Source: an uncultured Candidatus Saccharibacteria bacterium
GTDB taxonomy: Bacteria > Patescibacteriota > Saccharimonadia > Saccharimonadales > Saccharimonadaceae
Direction of reading: 5' to 3'
Length of the DNA: 55,958 nt
NCBI GenBank assembly: GCA_934725355.1
Contig: CAKVAO010000005.1
Coordinates: 1-55,958, forward strand
The notes below the pieces were generated by a model. It was not told the origin of the DNA. It worked only from the letters and a program-made list of their open reading frames with translations, and ran no database searches. Below, in pieces: positions 9,961 through 18,483 of the stretch. Position numbers and translations under genes: made by a program. Each line of letters begins with the position of its first letter. The stretch's first letter is position 1.

Positions 9961-10487
9961 AGTTCCTCCTTTAGTTTAGATATTCGGCTGTCAGCTAATT
10001 CAATCCAACGTAGATCAGCCTCAATGTGATATATCGCATTATCAATCAGCAACGTCGTTGCTAGATCGTCGCAGTCCATACGCTTTCGAGTTAGTTCACG
10101 CATCTGCTGGATGTGACTATGGCGCTGATTATCTAGAAAGACGTGAGCGTCGGCATTGTTCAGTAGAGCCAAAACTACCTTGAAGTACATCGTGGTCTGA
10201 AGGTGCGGATTAACCTGTTCCGGCTGAGCCATCCACTGCTTAAAATAGTCGCTTCCCGTGGTCGTAATGCGATACTTAATGCGACTAGGGCCAGCAGATT
10301 TGTCTACTGAGCTAGTCGAATCGGCTTCAACTTTACCATCCCGCTGCAAGCGCGATAGCGTGGAATATACTTGGCCAGGCAGAATCGGCTTCTCCTTACC
10401 GAATAACGAGTCATACATTTTCTTTAATTCATAGCCATAATTAGGACCCTGACTCAAAAATCCCAACAGACAATTTTGTGCATGCAT
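9945..10487 (-). CDS. PadR family transcriptional regulator
   Basis: A 180-residue PadR-type repressor. The N-terminal winged helix has the family pattern LLGFLSQGPNYGYELKKMY and GQVYSTLSRLQRDGKV, followed by YRITTTGSDYFKQWM. The C-terminal half is the helical dimerisation region. It is first in the operon with the ABC exporter, and such regulators usually repress their own operon until an inducer binds. The promoter is unusual: TATAGT (10494-10499) ends 6 nt before the ATG and no ribosome binding site is present, so the mRNA is probably leaderless. A dyad overlaps this -10 box. Confidence 0.92.
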   Translation of the reverse strand: MHAQNCLLGFLSQGPNYGYELKKMYDSLFGKEKPILPGQVYSTLSRLQRDGKVEADSTSSVDKSAGPSRIKYRITTTGSDYFKQWMAQPEQVNPHLQTTMYFKVVLALLNNADAHVFLDNQRHSHIQQMRELTRKRMDCDDLATTLLIDNAIYHIEADLRWIELADSRISKLKEELCNNP

Positions 10488-10493
10488 ATTCTA

Positions 10494-10555
10494 ACTATAC
10501 ACTTAGTGAATAGTCATAGCAACCTTTTGTAGTAAAAACTACACACCGAGTGTAT
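10494..10555 (-). promoter_or_regulatory. padR promoter and candidate PadR operators
   Basis: Two related imperfect dyads, ATACACTTAGTGAAT (10497-10511) and, read on the minus strand, ATACACTCGGTGTGT (10555-10541), flank a short palindrome GTAGTaaaaACTAC. The first overlaps the -10 box of padR. Autoregulation by PadR binding here is an inference; the dyads and their overlap with the promoter are visible. Confidence 0.5.
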
Positions 10556-10646
10556 AGTATCTGTTGCGCTTTTATACTATACGTATATTATGGTAACTAG
10601 ATAGTATAATGATAATTATGCAGGGCTCGTTTATTAAGGAGAAAAT

Positions 10647-11105
10647 ATGATATACAAAGACTTAATACCAATCGCCGACGAATACCGCAGCCTACTTGGA
10701 AAAGTACGATGCTATTATAGCTTAAATAAGAGCGATTTAAGCCAGCAGTGCATACTAAAAATGCTCATCAACATAGTAGACAAGCCTTTTTTGAGACTTG
10801 ACGAATCTAGCGATATATCTGGACGACTAATATTCTATGTTTCCGAGCTATTTGTATTAGCTGAAGGCGACACAGATACGTCTGGAATGGTTGCGAAGTA
10901 TCGAGACGAGTTTATACCGCCCATACTAGATGATTTGTCAGCGTTTCTAGAGGACAATAACGATCAAGTAAGCCTAAAGACTGAACGTTTCGCGAGGGTT
11001 GCTTATTCTGACTTAATAAAGCTACACAGCGCGCACCCAAATAATAGGTGTATAGCAAAAGCCTTGTCTATATACAAACAACTTCCGATAGTCAACCAAG
11101 CGTGA
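10647..11105 (+). CDS. Hypothetical protein
   Basis: A 152-residue soluble protein I do not recognise. It is mostly helical in appearance with no signal peptide, membrane helix or cysteine motif. It starts behind AAGGAGA, and a TATAAT box lies at 10605-10610, so it probably has its own promoter. It is transcribed divergently from padR, convergently with the restriction operon, and alone. Confidence 0.65.
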   Translation: MIYKDLIPIADEYRSLLGKVRCYYSLNKSDLSQQCILKMLINIVDKPFLRLDESSDISGRLIFYVSELFVLAEGDTDTSGMVAKYRDEFIPPILDDLSAFLEDNNDQVSLKTERFARVAYSDLIKLHSAHPNNRCIAKALSIYKQLPIVNQA

Positions 11106-11111
11106 GTCTAG

Positions 11112-11133
11112 TTTGCCTCGCGGGTGGCAAGCT
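11112..11133. terminator. Hairpin between convergent genes
   Basis: AGTTTGCC and GGCAAGCT pair (one G-T) around an 8-nt loop between the 10647 gene and res. It lacks a long T-run, so terminator function in either direction is uncertain. Confidence 0.35.
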
Positions 11134-11137
11134 ATTC

Positions 11138-13993
11138 TTACACTAGCTTCTTAAACTCATTAGCGAATTTATCGAACTGACCACCCTCGTGATTATAGAA
11201 CGGCAGGCCGACGGGACGAACAACTTTATAGCCATTATTACGTAACTGCTGCATTGCCACACTATCCTCCGCTACCGTAAAACCATCTAAAACATCATTC
11301 TGCTTAGGATTGTTTAAGTCTAGTAGCAACTGCCCCTTCCACTCGTCCTTCAGCAGTAAATGACTACCTTTTGGTTCAATAATGACCTGATAATATAATT
11401 CATGGTTCTTTGCATCATTAATAAATAGCAGATAGTCCGGACTGAAACGGCGCCCATCGCGTTGACTGTAGATAAAGTAGTCTAGCTCGTTTCGCACTAA
11501 ATAGATCTCGCAGCCTGGATAACGCTCGTGTAGACACGGCATCTGTCCGGCTAGCCATTTGACAAGTTGTTTCTCTTCACTAGTGCCGTAGTTTTCGCTG
11601 TACGCATACCATTCAGCATTAGCCACATCATACTTGTATTTCAAGTTTTCGTCTGTGGTCTGTGCTTGCGCCCGCTCATCCGGCGAAATATAAACCTTCT
11701 TACCACTATTGCTCGGATCATCTACGGGGAATGCAGCTAGATATATCGTCTTCTTCTGACTAAATACTTCTGATAGTGGCCGTGGCGTAAACTCACGACT
11801 ACCAATCCGATGCGGTAGATTTAGATCAATCTTGCGTCGCACCTCTGGTAATACTGCATTCACTAACAAACGCAACTTCTCATATGGATTGAGATTTTCG
11901 ATTTCCTTGCCCGCCTCGTAGCGATAGGTAATCTGATACTTAGGTAGATACATATCAATTAGATCATCTACCGACTGAATCTGCGGCAAGTGGCGACGCA
12001 AATTATTAAAGCGGAAGAAATTGTTTTCTGCCCTGATCAGCGCTTTCTCGATAATTGCCCGGTCAAAATATTCAGGGGTAATTTGAATCGTAGTTGATAG
12101 ATGACTAGCTTCGGCAACATTCTGCGCACGGTCTGACATATCCGCCGACTGAATACGGTAGCTAGTCGCAATAATCGGCTGGCTAAATGTCGTATCAATC
12201 TCTTCATCTGACACCTTCTTACGATAAATCTCCCTGTTCATCAGCACCACGCCCTTCTGATAGGTTTCACTAGCCATAAACTTTGGCTTCAAGGTAATTG
12301 TCCGTGTCTCAACGCCGTTATTTATAATACCCTGACCCAGTAGATCGCGCCGTAAATCCTCCATAAACGTGCCAGTCTTAACAAAGTGATACACCATGGT
12401 TTCTAGCGCCCGACCAGTATCATTGGGATCGTTATCAAACTTGCGTTTGTCGACCTCGGTTGCGCGGTTCAGATTCAAGCTAGCAAACATACCCTGATCC
12501 CGATCACGTTGATAGGTACGTGGCAATTTATATGGATAATAACGCGCCCCGCGACCGATCAACTGAATATCCTGCAGTGACACCTTCTTGCTCTCACTGA
12601 TATCGAAGTGAATTATGTCGTATAGCGACAACACGTCCCAGCCTTCATTCAGGGCATTGACCGAAAATATTACACGAATATTATTGCGCGGATTATCTAG
12701 TTGTGTCAGTAGCTCTGGATTCTCCTTCTTCTGGCTATTGTAAATCAGGGTGTTATCGTGAATAAAGCTCATCTTGATTTGATTCACAAAGTTCTGCAGT
12801 GCGCCCTCTTTGTCATTGAATTTATTTGTCGACATTAGCCCGCTGCGGTCACTACAGATCCACCTAAACATATCTGCCACAATTTCATACTCGTGTAGAT
12901 GCTGTTCACTCTGGTTTGCAACCGCCACATCACGTAGCCAGTGCAAATCGTTTACACTCAATGTTGATATAACCTTGTCGAAGAATTCACGGTCTTTCTC
13001 AGACTCCTTAATTTTCACCGATTTCACTAGGACGACTGGCTTAATTTCTACTTTCATAGTACGACTAGCAAACAACCGCCGAAACTCCGACAACGCCACC
13101 GCATTAACAATCAGCAGTCGTTTCTGATCCTCGATTTGCGTCTCTTGATTGTATAGAAATTGCACCGCTTTGCTATAGCCATCTTTGTTGAACTCTAGGA
13201 AACTATAACGATAGACTAGCTTATCCGTGTACTTCTGTCGAATATTCTCGTTCTTCAGGTCAACCGTCGCCGTAAACTCTAATAGCATGTTGTCTGAGTT
13301 AGCATTGATCGCATTATTGACCACCGTTTCCCAGTTCTCTGCCTCTTCTACCTCGGATTTCTTCTTGCCACGCGTATCCACGTTCAGGTGGTGTGCCTCA
13401 TCGGCAATAATTACCACCTTGTTGTTTCGAAAGTCATCCATCGACAGCTGATTCTCGTGTGGCTCACGCAGACGATTGTACAGTGTATTGATAATTAAGA
13501 AGGTAAAGTTAATATCTTGGTCGTTACCGTCCGCAGGACTATTGACGACATTGACATTGACGCGCTGGCCGTTAATACGAATGCCATCACGATTAAACAG
13601 ATATTTGACAAAGTTATAGTCCGTTAAATTCTTCTGCGCTTGGCGAATAATATTCTCGCGCCCGACCGTAAAAACAAAGTTGCGATAGCCTCGTGTATAT
13701 AGAAATAGTACACAGCACGCCATCACCAGCGTTTTGCCTGTGCCGGTCGCCATATTAAATAATAGATGTCGCGCCGCCACTTGGTCGCGGTCATATAGCC
13801 AAATAAAGGTCTTGATTGCCTCTGCCTGATATGGGCGTAGCTTCTTGTCTTTCGCTATATTATCCGTGATATAATCCGGCACATCATTTTCATCCGCCCA
13901 AGCCTTATATTCTGGATTATCTTTGATCCGCTGAAACAGGAAGTTAGAGATCGCATCTTCGGTGGTAATTTTGGTCTTAGTCGGCGCCGTCAT
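11138..13993 (-). CDS. res: Type III restriction enzyme Res subunit
   Basis: A 951-residue ATP-dependent endonuclease subunit of a type III restriction system. The SF2 helicase part has Walker A NMATGTGKT, a DEAH box in VVIIADEAHHL and a motif VI region QLIGRGARYYP. Near the C-terminus FSPDYLLF followed by YYQVIIEPKG is a PD-(D/E)XK-like nuclease site. I start at 13993 (MTAPTKTK) because GAGGA precedes it; the frame extends to 14023. The start overlaps the end of mod, so the two are probably translationally coupled. Res cuts only in complex with Mod. Confidence 0.93.
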   Translation of the reverse strand: MTAPTKTKITTEDAISNFLFQRIKDNPEYKAWADENDVPDYITDNIAKDKKLRPYQAEAIKTFIWLYDRDQVAARHLLFNMATGTGKTLVMACCVLFLYTRGYRNFVFTVGRENIIRQAQKNLTDYNFVKYLFNRDGIRINGQRVNVNVVNSPADGNDQDINFTFLIINTLYNRLREPHENQLSMDDFRNNKVVIIADEAHHLNVDTRGKKKSEVEEAENWETVVNNAINANSDNMLLEFTATVDLKNENIRQKYTDKLVYRYSFLEFNKDGYSKAVQFLYNQETQIEDQKRLLIVNAVALSEFRRLFASRTMKVEIKPVVLVKSVKIKESEKDREFFDKVISTLSVNDLHWLRDVAVANQSEQHLHEYEIVADMFRWICSDRSGLMSTNKFNDKEGALQNFVNQIKMSFIHDNTLIYNSQKKENPELLTQLDNPRNNIRVIFSVNALNEGWDVLSLYDIIHFDISESKKVSLQDIQLIGRGARYYPYKLPRTYQRDRDQGMFASLNLNRATEVDKRKFDNDPNDTGRALETMVYHFVKTGTFMEDLRRDLLGQGIINNGVETRTITLKPKFMASETYQKGVVLMNREIYRKKVSDEEIDTTFSQPIIATSYRIQSADMSDRAQNVAEASHLSTTIQITPEYFDRAIIEKALIRAENNFFRFNNLRRHLPQIQSVDDLIDMYLPKYQITYRYEAGKEIENLNPYEKLRLLVNAVLPEVRRKIDLNLPHRIGSREFTPRPLSEVFSQKKTIYLAAFPVDDPSNSGKKVYISPDERAQAQTTDENLKYKYDVANAEWYAYSENYGTSEEKQLVKWLAGQMPCLHERYPGCEIYLVRNELDYFIYSQRDGRRFSPDYLLFINDAKNHELYYQVIIEPKGSHLLLKDEWKGQLLLDLNNPKQNDVLDGFTVAEDSVAMQQLRNNGYKVVRPVGLPFYNHEGGQFDKFANEFKKLV

Positions 13994-15683
13994 TATCGTC
14001 CTCACTATCGTCTGACGCGCCATAAAAACGGTTGGTCAGCGCCTTCTCGTCAGCAGTTACACTATATTTAGCATCATTCATGTCGGCATAGTTTAGATAC
14101 AGTTGGTTTTCATCCAGCATGTTAATCAGATCAACCTTGCGCTCGTTAATTTCTTCGTCACGCCAATCACGTTTCAGATCCTTGCGATTGACCCAGAATT
14201 TCAGGAAGGCGTTACGCAGCATGTCATCGCGGATAGCATCAAGCTCTGCCGCTGTTTCGGCGGCGACAATGCGCTCTTTGTAGTCCTCGTTATATTTCTT
14301 TAGCTCCAAATAGACAAAGCTACCACCACCCTGCCAGTTGATGGATTTGCTAATGCCACCTTGTTCGCCTGCAATTACTTTCTTTAGGCGCTCTTTAGCT
14401 ATAGTTTCAATGTAGTCCATCTGCTCGATGCCAATCCAGCGTCGCCCCATTTTCTGTGCCACCGCGGCTGTTGTACCGCTACCAACAGTAAAATCTAATA
14501 CAATATCGCCCTTGTTTGAACCCAATGTAATTATACGTTGCAGTAATCGCTCCTGCTTTGGCGTACCAAATACTTCACCTTCCGGAAATAGTGTTTTTAT
14601 CTCTCGCTTGCCCTCCTGTGAATCGCCAACTTCGTCACGCAGCCATAGGGTAGTAGCTGTTACACCGTCTTTAACTTCAGATAAAAAGCGTTTGATTCGA
14701 GGCGTGTTGTCACCCCTGTCGCCAAACCATATTCTATTGTCTTGGGCATATTCATTAAAGCGTTCTTTCGTTAGTCGCCAGCAATAACCATTGGGTGGAT
14801 ATACAACACGACCACTAGGAGTTTTGATGGGATATACTTTTTCATTGATAACTGGCCCAACAGAAAGGTCACCACTAGTCCATGGTCCGCGTGGATCATT
14901 ATCCGGATTCTTATATCTACTATTGGCCTCATCGGAGCGCGGTAGCTTATTTAGCTCAAAATTAGAATCGTAATTTTTAGCATACACTAATACCACATCA
15001 TGAGAACGCGATAAAGTCTTCTTTAGGTTAATCGGAGCAAACGATCTTTGCCAGATTACCTCATCAATATAGTTATCTCGTCCAAATACCTCATCACACA
15101 ATACCTTTAAATAATGACTCTCGCCCGCATCGATACTAATCCACATCGTACCGTCGTCAGCCAGTAGCTCTCGTGCAATACGCAGCCTATTCTCCATAAA
15201 CGTCAACCAGGATGAATGATTAAATTGGTCGTTGTAGCTGAATCCGTCATTACCCGTATTGTACGGTGGGTCGATATAGATTAGCTTGACTTTACCTGCC
15301 AAGCGTTGACGCAGGGTATGTAGGGCGATTAAGTTATTACCTTTAATTAACAGATTCTGTTTTAACTCGCCATCCTCGTCAAAGAATTCGACGTTATCGT
15401 TAGCAGTTAGCGCACGTTCACCTGACTGGTCAACGTATTTAAAGTCCGTTAGTACTTTGGGTTCAAATAGGATGTCAATATCACGACGATCAATTTTAGC
15501 ATTCAAGAAGCGTTCGTCGCGTTTAACATCTTCTTTGGTCATGCCACCCATCAGCACGCAATCCTTGTACGGAAAGTTTAGTACCACATCGGATGCGCTA
15601 GAAATAAAACTATGATCACTATTGCTATACAGTCCAATCTTGTTACCATACTTTGTATAGCTACCTTTATTGAATGATGACAT
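13977..15683 (-). CDS. mod: Type III DNA adenine methyltransferase Mod subunit
   Basis: A 568-residue adenine-N6 methyltransferase that also provides sequence recognition for Res. The catalytic DPPY is in LIYIDPPYNTGNDGF and the AdoMet motif follows later as DFTVGSGTTA, the order of beta-class enzymes. The central region between them is the target recognition part. It ends in a Asp/Glu-rich tail. The start at 15683 (MSSFNKGSY) has GAGGAG upstream; a longer frame to 15704 has none. I see no simple-sequence repeat that would make it phase variable by slippage. The upstream region has large inverted repeats. Confidence 0.93.
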   Translation of the reverse strand: MSSFNKGSYTKYGNKIGLYSNSDHSFISSASDVVLNFPYKDCVLMGGMTKEDVKRDERFLNAKIDRRDIDILFEPKVLTDFKYVDQSGERALTANDNVEFFDEDGELKQNLLIKGNNLIALHTLRQRLAGKVKLIYIDPPYNTGNDGFSYNDQFNHSSWLTFMENRLRIARELLADDGTMWISIDAGESHYLKVLCDEVFGRDNYIDEVIWQRSFAPINLKKTLSRSHDVVLVYAKNYDSNFELNKLPRSDEANSRYKNPDNDPRGPWTSGDLSVGPVINEKVYPIKTPSGRVVYPPNGYCWRLTKERFNEYAQDNRIWFGDRGDNTPRIKRFLSEVKDGVTATTLWLRDEVGDSQEGKREIKTLFPEGEVFGTPKQERLLQRIITLGSNKGDIVLDFTVGSGTTAAVAQKMGRRWIGIEQMDYIETIAKERLKKVIAGEQGGISKSINWQGGGSFVYLELKKYNEDYKERIVAAETAAELDAIRDDMLRNAFLKFWVNRKDLKRDWRDEEINERKVDLINMLDENQLYLNYADMNDAKYSVTADEKALTNRFYGASDDSEDDNDGAD

Positions 15684-15711
15684 TGACGCAAAACTCCTCG
15701 ACACAGCGCAG

Positions 15712-15905
15712 TATCTTACACTATGACGAGGAGAAAGCGAGCTCTAATCTTGCAAGAGGCGGCACATATGGTCGTCATATTGTAAGATATAACACGCTTG
15801 TTCGAGATTATCGAAAGGAGCTGGCCATAAGAACCGCCTTTTGAATCTCGAACAATACGCAGAATAATCGCGCTATGATCTCAAATTAACTTGTTATATC
15901 TTACA
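15712..15905. repeat. Interlocking inverted repeats upstream of mod
   Basis: TATCTTACA occurs at 15712-15720 and again within 15892-15905, and its complement TGTAAGATA lies at 15781-15789. Thus 15712-15729 can pair with 15772-15789 (17 of 18 bases), or 15781-15794 can pair with 15892-15905 (14 of 14). The two pairings exclude each other. Inside the second stem GTTCGAGATT (15800-15809) pairs with AATCTCGAAC (15844-15853). It could be a structured RNA, an operator array for mod, or a small non-autonomous element. The function is unknown. Confidence 0.6.
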
Positions 15906-16019
15906 TCTTCATCTTACCACAACCCGCCAAACTGTACCACTTGCAGTAATCTTCACAAAAACCTATTATTAGAGCATGGTTAGCAAACTGCTAGCTATGT
16001 TCCTTAAGGAGCTGATATT

Positions 16020-16178
16020 ATGTCCAATAGTAACAGACGAATCCCGTATGACCGCGACGCCAACCAAGGGCAAATCCCTTCTAGTGGCAAAGGCCAAATA
16101 GATATTCCACACGACGACGGTGAGCTCAATCTCACCCACATCACACAGTGGCATCCAGATAACACTCGCGTGTCATAA
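16020..16178 (+). CDS. Small hydrophilic protein
   Basis: A 52-residue ORF starting MSNSNRRIPYDRDANQGQ and ending after HITQWHPDNTRVS. AAGGAG precedes the ATG by 9 nt. It has no recognisable domain or membrane segment. A strong terminator at 16327 lies downstream on the same strand. Confidence 0.5.
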   Translation: MSNSNRRIPYDRDANQGQIPSSGKGQIDIPHDDGELNLTHITQWHPDNTRVS

Positions 16179-16188
16179 AATACCCAGA

Positions 16189-16275
16189 ATGACGGCTAGA
16201 GAACCGAGATGCACAAAATGACGGCTAGAGAACCGAGATGCACAAAATAACGGCTCGATAACCGAGGTGCACAAA
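16189..16275 (+). repeat. Three tandem 29-bp repeats
   Basis: Three adjoining 29-bp copies begin at 16189, 16218 and 16247. The first two are identical and the third differs at a few positions. Each contains CGGCT and ACCG spaced so that CGG/CCG could pair, then GCACAAA. They lie between a small gene and its terminator. There are no spacers, so this is not a CRISPR array. Confidence 0.75.
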
Positions 16276-16326
16276 CTGGCCGAAACAAGGCCAAGGCTCC
16301 AAAACCGCCATTCATGGTAGTCAGCT

Positions 16327-16352
16327 TGCCCCGGCCATACCGGGGCATTTTT
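16327..16352 (+). terminator. Strong intrinsic terminator
   Basis: TGCCCCGG and CCGGGGCA form an 8-bp stem with a 5-nt loop, followed by TTTTT. It ends the transcript of the small gene at 16020. Confidence 0.8.
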
Positions 16353-16401
16353 ATGAAAGAAATTATAATAACACCCTTTCGCAAAGAAAAGGTAGTTGTA
16401 A

Positions 16402-16582
16402 ACCTCCCTTTCGCAAAGGGAGGTGGGTCGGCGTTAGCCGAGCCGGTGGGTTCGAGAGCTGCTTTGTAATGTAATGCCAGTCACGATTACGTCGTTTCCC
16501 TACCTTTGCTAGAAGTATTACAACTATCTTAGAACCCTCCGTCACGACTACGTCGCGACACCTCCCTTTATGAAAGGGAGGT
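16402..16582. repeat. Inverted pair of REP-like palindromic repeats
   Basis: The left unit starts with the hairpin ACCTCCCTTT-cgc-AAAGGGAGGT (16402-16424), followed by a second stem TCGGC/GCCGA and GGGTT. The right unit, read on the minus strand from 16582, has the same plan: ACCTCCCTTT, 3-nt loop, AAAGGGAGGT, a second stem and GGGTT. The units face each other about 75 bp apart, as in REPINs. The flanks GGTAGTTGTAA and TTACAACTATC also nearly pair. A single related hairpin lies at 18452-18474. No REP-associated transposase is present in the window. Confidence 0.7.
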
Positions 16583-16673
16583 ATTTGTAATAGGTACTAC
16601 GCCCTGCCTTCCTTGTGAAAGGAGTATTGTGGGCTCGACGCAACCCAGATGTTAGATAAGCTTCTAGGCTAGC

Positions 16674-16982
16674 ATGATGACATATAACCAATACCTACAT
16701 TTAATGTTCTCGCTTGAGGCCTTCTACGACTTTCACTCTAAATGCTTCAAAGAGTTGAGCCAGGAAAAACAGCGAACACTCAGCAAGGTGTTTTTGTATG
16801 ACTACGACAATACGCACGACAACAACAATGACTACCCTGCATCTATTAAGGATTATTTCAACGAAAACATCCGCAACGACGAGAATTTACAGTTATTAGC
16901 ATTGTCAGCAATACCGGTTATTTATAGAAACAGTGGAATGGGCGAATTTAGCTTGGAAAAGATATCCAGGGAGGCTCCGTAA
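16674..16982 (+). CDS. Hypothetical protein
   Basis: A 102-residue acidic protein, Asn/Asp-rich in the middle (YDYDNTHDNNNDY), with no membrane helix and no domain I recognise. It opens with two ATG codons (16674 and 16677) and there is no clear ribosome binding site. An intrinsic terminator follows at once. Confidence 0.55.
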   Translation: MMTYNQYLHLMFSLEAFYDFHSKCFKELSQEKQRTLSKVFLYDYDNTHDNNNDYPASIKDYFNENIRNDENLQLLALSAIPVIYRNSGMGEFSLEKISREAP

Positions 16983-16990
16983 CTCACAAT

Positions 16991-17014
16991 AAGGCGTCGA
17001 TAGTGGCGCCTTTT
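16991..17014 (+). terminator. Intrinsic terminator
   Basis: AAGGCG and CGCCTT pair around a 10-nt loop and run into TTTT after the hypothetical gene ending at 16982. Confidence 0.6.
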
Positions 17015-17095
17015 CTAATGGTGCAACCTCGGCCTTTTATGCCAGCAAAGCCCGACCGCTTGACGAACAGAAGCAATCAATATATATAGATATAT

Positions 17096-17716
17096 ATGAA
17101 AGAGTTATACATAGAAGGTATAGATCTTACTGGCGAGTCGACTGCAGTAAGGCGTATATCCGAAAGATTTAATATACCTAGCCGCCATCGACTACTATCC
17201 GAAATAAACCCGTTGATCGACACAGCCCGCAGAGAGCAACTAGAGCACGGGATCGGTAGTCTAGCCGCATCTCATGCGTACCTAGACGCAATAGAGTACG
17301 ACATAAATCATCATCGCAGCACGTCAGCGAATAATGTTTTGCTACAAGAGTCAACAATGATCGCTAAGTCCTATGCCATAGACAAAGCCAGCGGTGCAGA
17401 TATTAGCATAATGCGTAGATATGACGCACTTTTAGGGAAACACCCAAAGTTTACTTCATCCGTAATGCTAACAGCGAGCACCGAGTGTAGACTGCAGAGG
17501 CTTCAAAAACGGTTTGCAGAGTCACCCGATAAGGTTACGCGCAATGACCTGCGGTTGCTGCAAGATCCTGAATATGTAACTAGAGTAGAATCTATAATGA
17601 GAGACCTAGCGAGGACAGCATTCAACGCATGTATAATAGATACCACGCATATGACCCAAGACGAGGTCAAAGAAGAGATTGTCAACGTTTTTAATTTAGG
17701 AGAGGAGAATAAATAA
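17096..17716 (+). CDS. Nucleoside/thymidylate kinase-like protein, degenerate P-loop
   Basis: A 206-residue protein that resembles deoxynucleoside/thymidylate kinases at its N-terminus (LYIEGIDLTGESTAVRRI) and in the later segment TASTECRLQRLQKR. The P-loop reads GIDLTGEST where the family has a Lys before Ser-Thr. Glu replaces that Lys (codon GAG), so phosphotransfer is doubtful unless another residue substitutes. The start has an AT-rich -10-like sequence ending next to the ATG and no ribosome binding site. It overlaps the NUDIX gene start by one base, so the pair is probably an operon. The role is unknown; assignment to the P-loop kinase fold is inference. Confidence 0.6.
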   Translation: MKELYIEGIDLTGESTAVRRISERFNIPSRHRLLSEINPLIDTARREQLEHGIGSLAASHAYLDAIEYDINHHRSTSANNVLLQESTMIAKSYAIDKASGADISIMRRYDALLGKHPKFTSSVMLTASTECRLQRLQKRFAESPDKVTRNDLRLLQDPEYVTRVESIMRDLARTAFNACIIDTTHMTQDEVKEEIVNVFNLGEENK

Positions 17717-18189
17717 TGCATCCAACAGAATATCGACATACAGACCAGTGGCCATATCACATTTCAGCAGGAGGCTTAGTACACCGCATCAAAGACGACG
17801 GAACCATTGAGGTTGTAGTGTTATACCGCAACCTACCAGAAGGCCGCCACTATCACCTGCCTAAAGGAACCCTACACTATAACGAGACACTAGAAACCGA
17901 CGCCAAGCGCGAGGTATTAGAAGAGTCAGGTATCGAAGCGAAGATTGAGGGCTACCTAGGCGCATTCACCGACGACTTCATGAAAGATGGCGTACATATC
18001 GTTAAGACTACACATTATTTCGCGATGAAACCGCTACGCGACACTCATCATCATGACTCGGAGCACGACGGTGTTGAATGGATGGAAATTAGCAAAGCAC
18101 GCAAGCTTCTAGAAGAGACCGAGCCCAAGAAGAAGGAGTATCTGATCCTTGACCGGCTGGCTGATTTTACTAAGCTAATGCAAAAGTAG
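17716..18189 (+). CDS. NUDIX hydrolase
   Basis: A 157-residue NUDIX protein. The Nudix box runs from GTLHYNETLETDAKREVLEE through SGI, with the metal-binding REVLEE intact. Such enzymes hydrolyse nucleoside diphosphates linked to another group, for example oxidised dNTPs or dinucleoside polyphosphates; the substrate is not clear here. AGGAGAGGAG precedes the start. It is coupled to the kinase-like gene and ends before a terminator at 18243. Confidence 0.9.
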   Translation: MHPTEYRHTDQWPYHISAGGLVHRIKDDGTIEVVVLYRNLPEGRHYHLPKGTLHYNETLETDAKREVLEESGIEAKIEGYLGAFTDDFMKDGVHIVKTTHYFAMKPLRDTHHHDSEHDGVEWMEISKARKLLEETEPKKKEYLILDRLADFTKLMQK

Positions 18190-18242
18190 TTTTAGATATT
18201 GTCATTATTACACTATCTTAATACGATTAATATTAATGAAAT

Positions 18243-18284
18243 CCTGCACGGGGTGCAATACTCCTACCGCAGGGTTTTCTTTTT
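18243..18284 (+). terminator. Terminator after the NUDIX gene
   Basis: CCTGC and GCAGG pair around a 21-nt loop, then TTTTCTTTTT follows. Confidence 0.55.
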
Positions 18285-18483
18285 ATAAAGTAATTTATTT
18301 ATGCACGAAAACCTAAACTATATCAAGCACGCGTAGCAATTAATTTAATTGCCTTAGCGTTATCACGCCGTAATGATGCGGATGTCCTGGCGTACGTTAG
18401 CGCCACTGCGGCTCTGTGTGACCTATTCGGTGATTCGAAAGTTGTTATAATACCTCCCTTTGTGAAAGGGAGGTATCTTATAT
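18285..18483. other. Gene-free stretch with one REP-like hairpin
   Basis: No coding frame convinces. The only structure is ACCTCCCTTT-gtg-AAAGGGAGGT at 18452-18474, the same hairpin as in the paired repeats near 16.4 kb. It stands between the convergent NUDIX and NnrD-like genes and may serve as terminator for the latter. Confidence 0.5.

Noticed and set aside
15712..15905. tmRNA or RNase P RNA
   Set aside because: No tRNA-like ends, tag peptide frame or RNase P core motifs are visible.
16189..16275. Possible CRISPR array from 29-bp repeats
   Set aside because: The three copies are contiguous with no spacers, and no cas gene is in the window.
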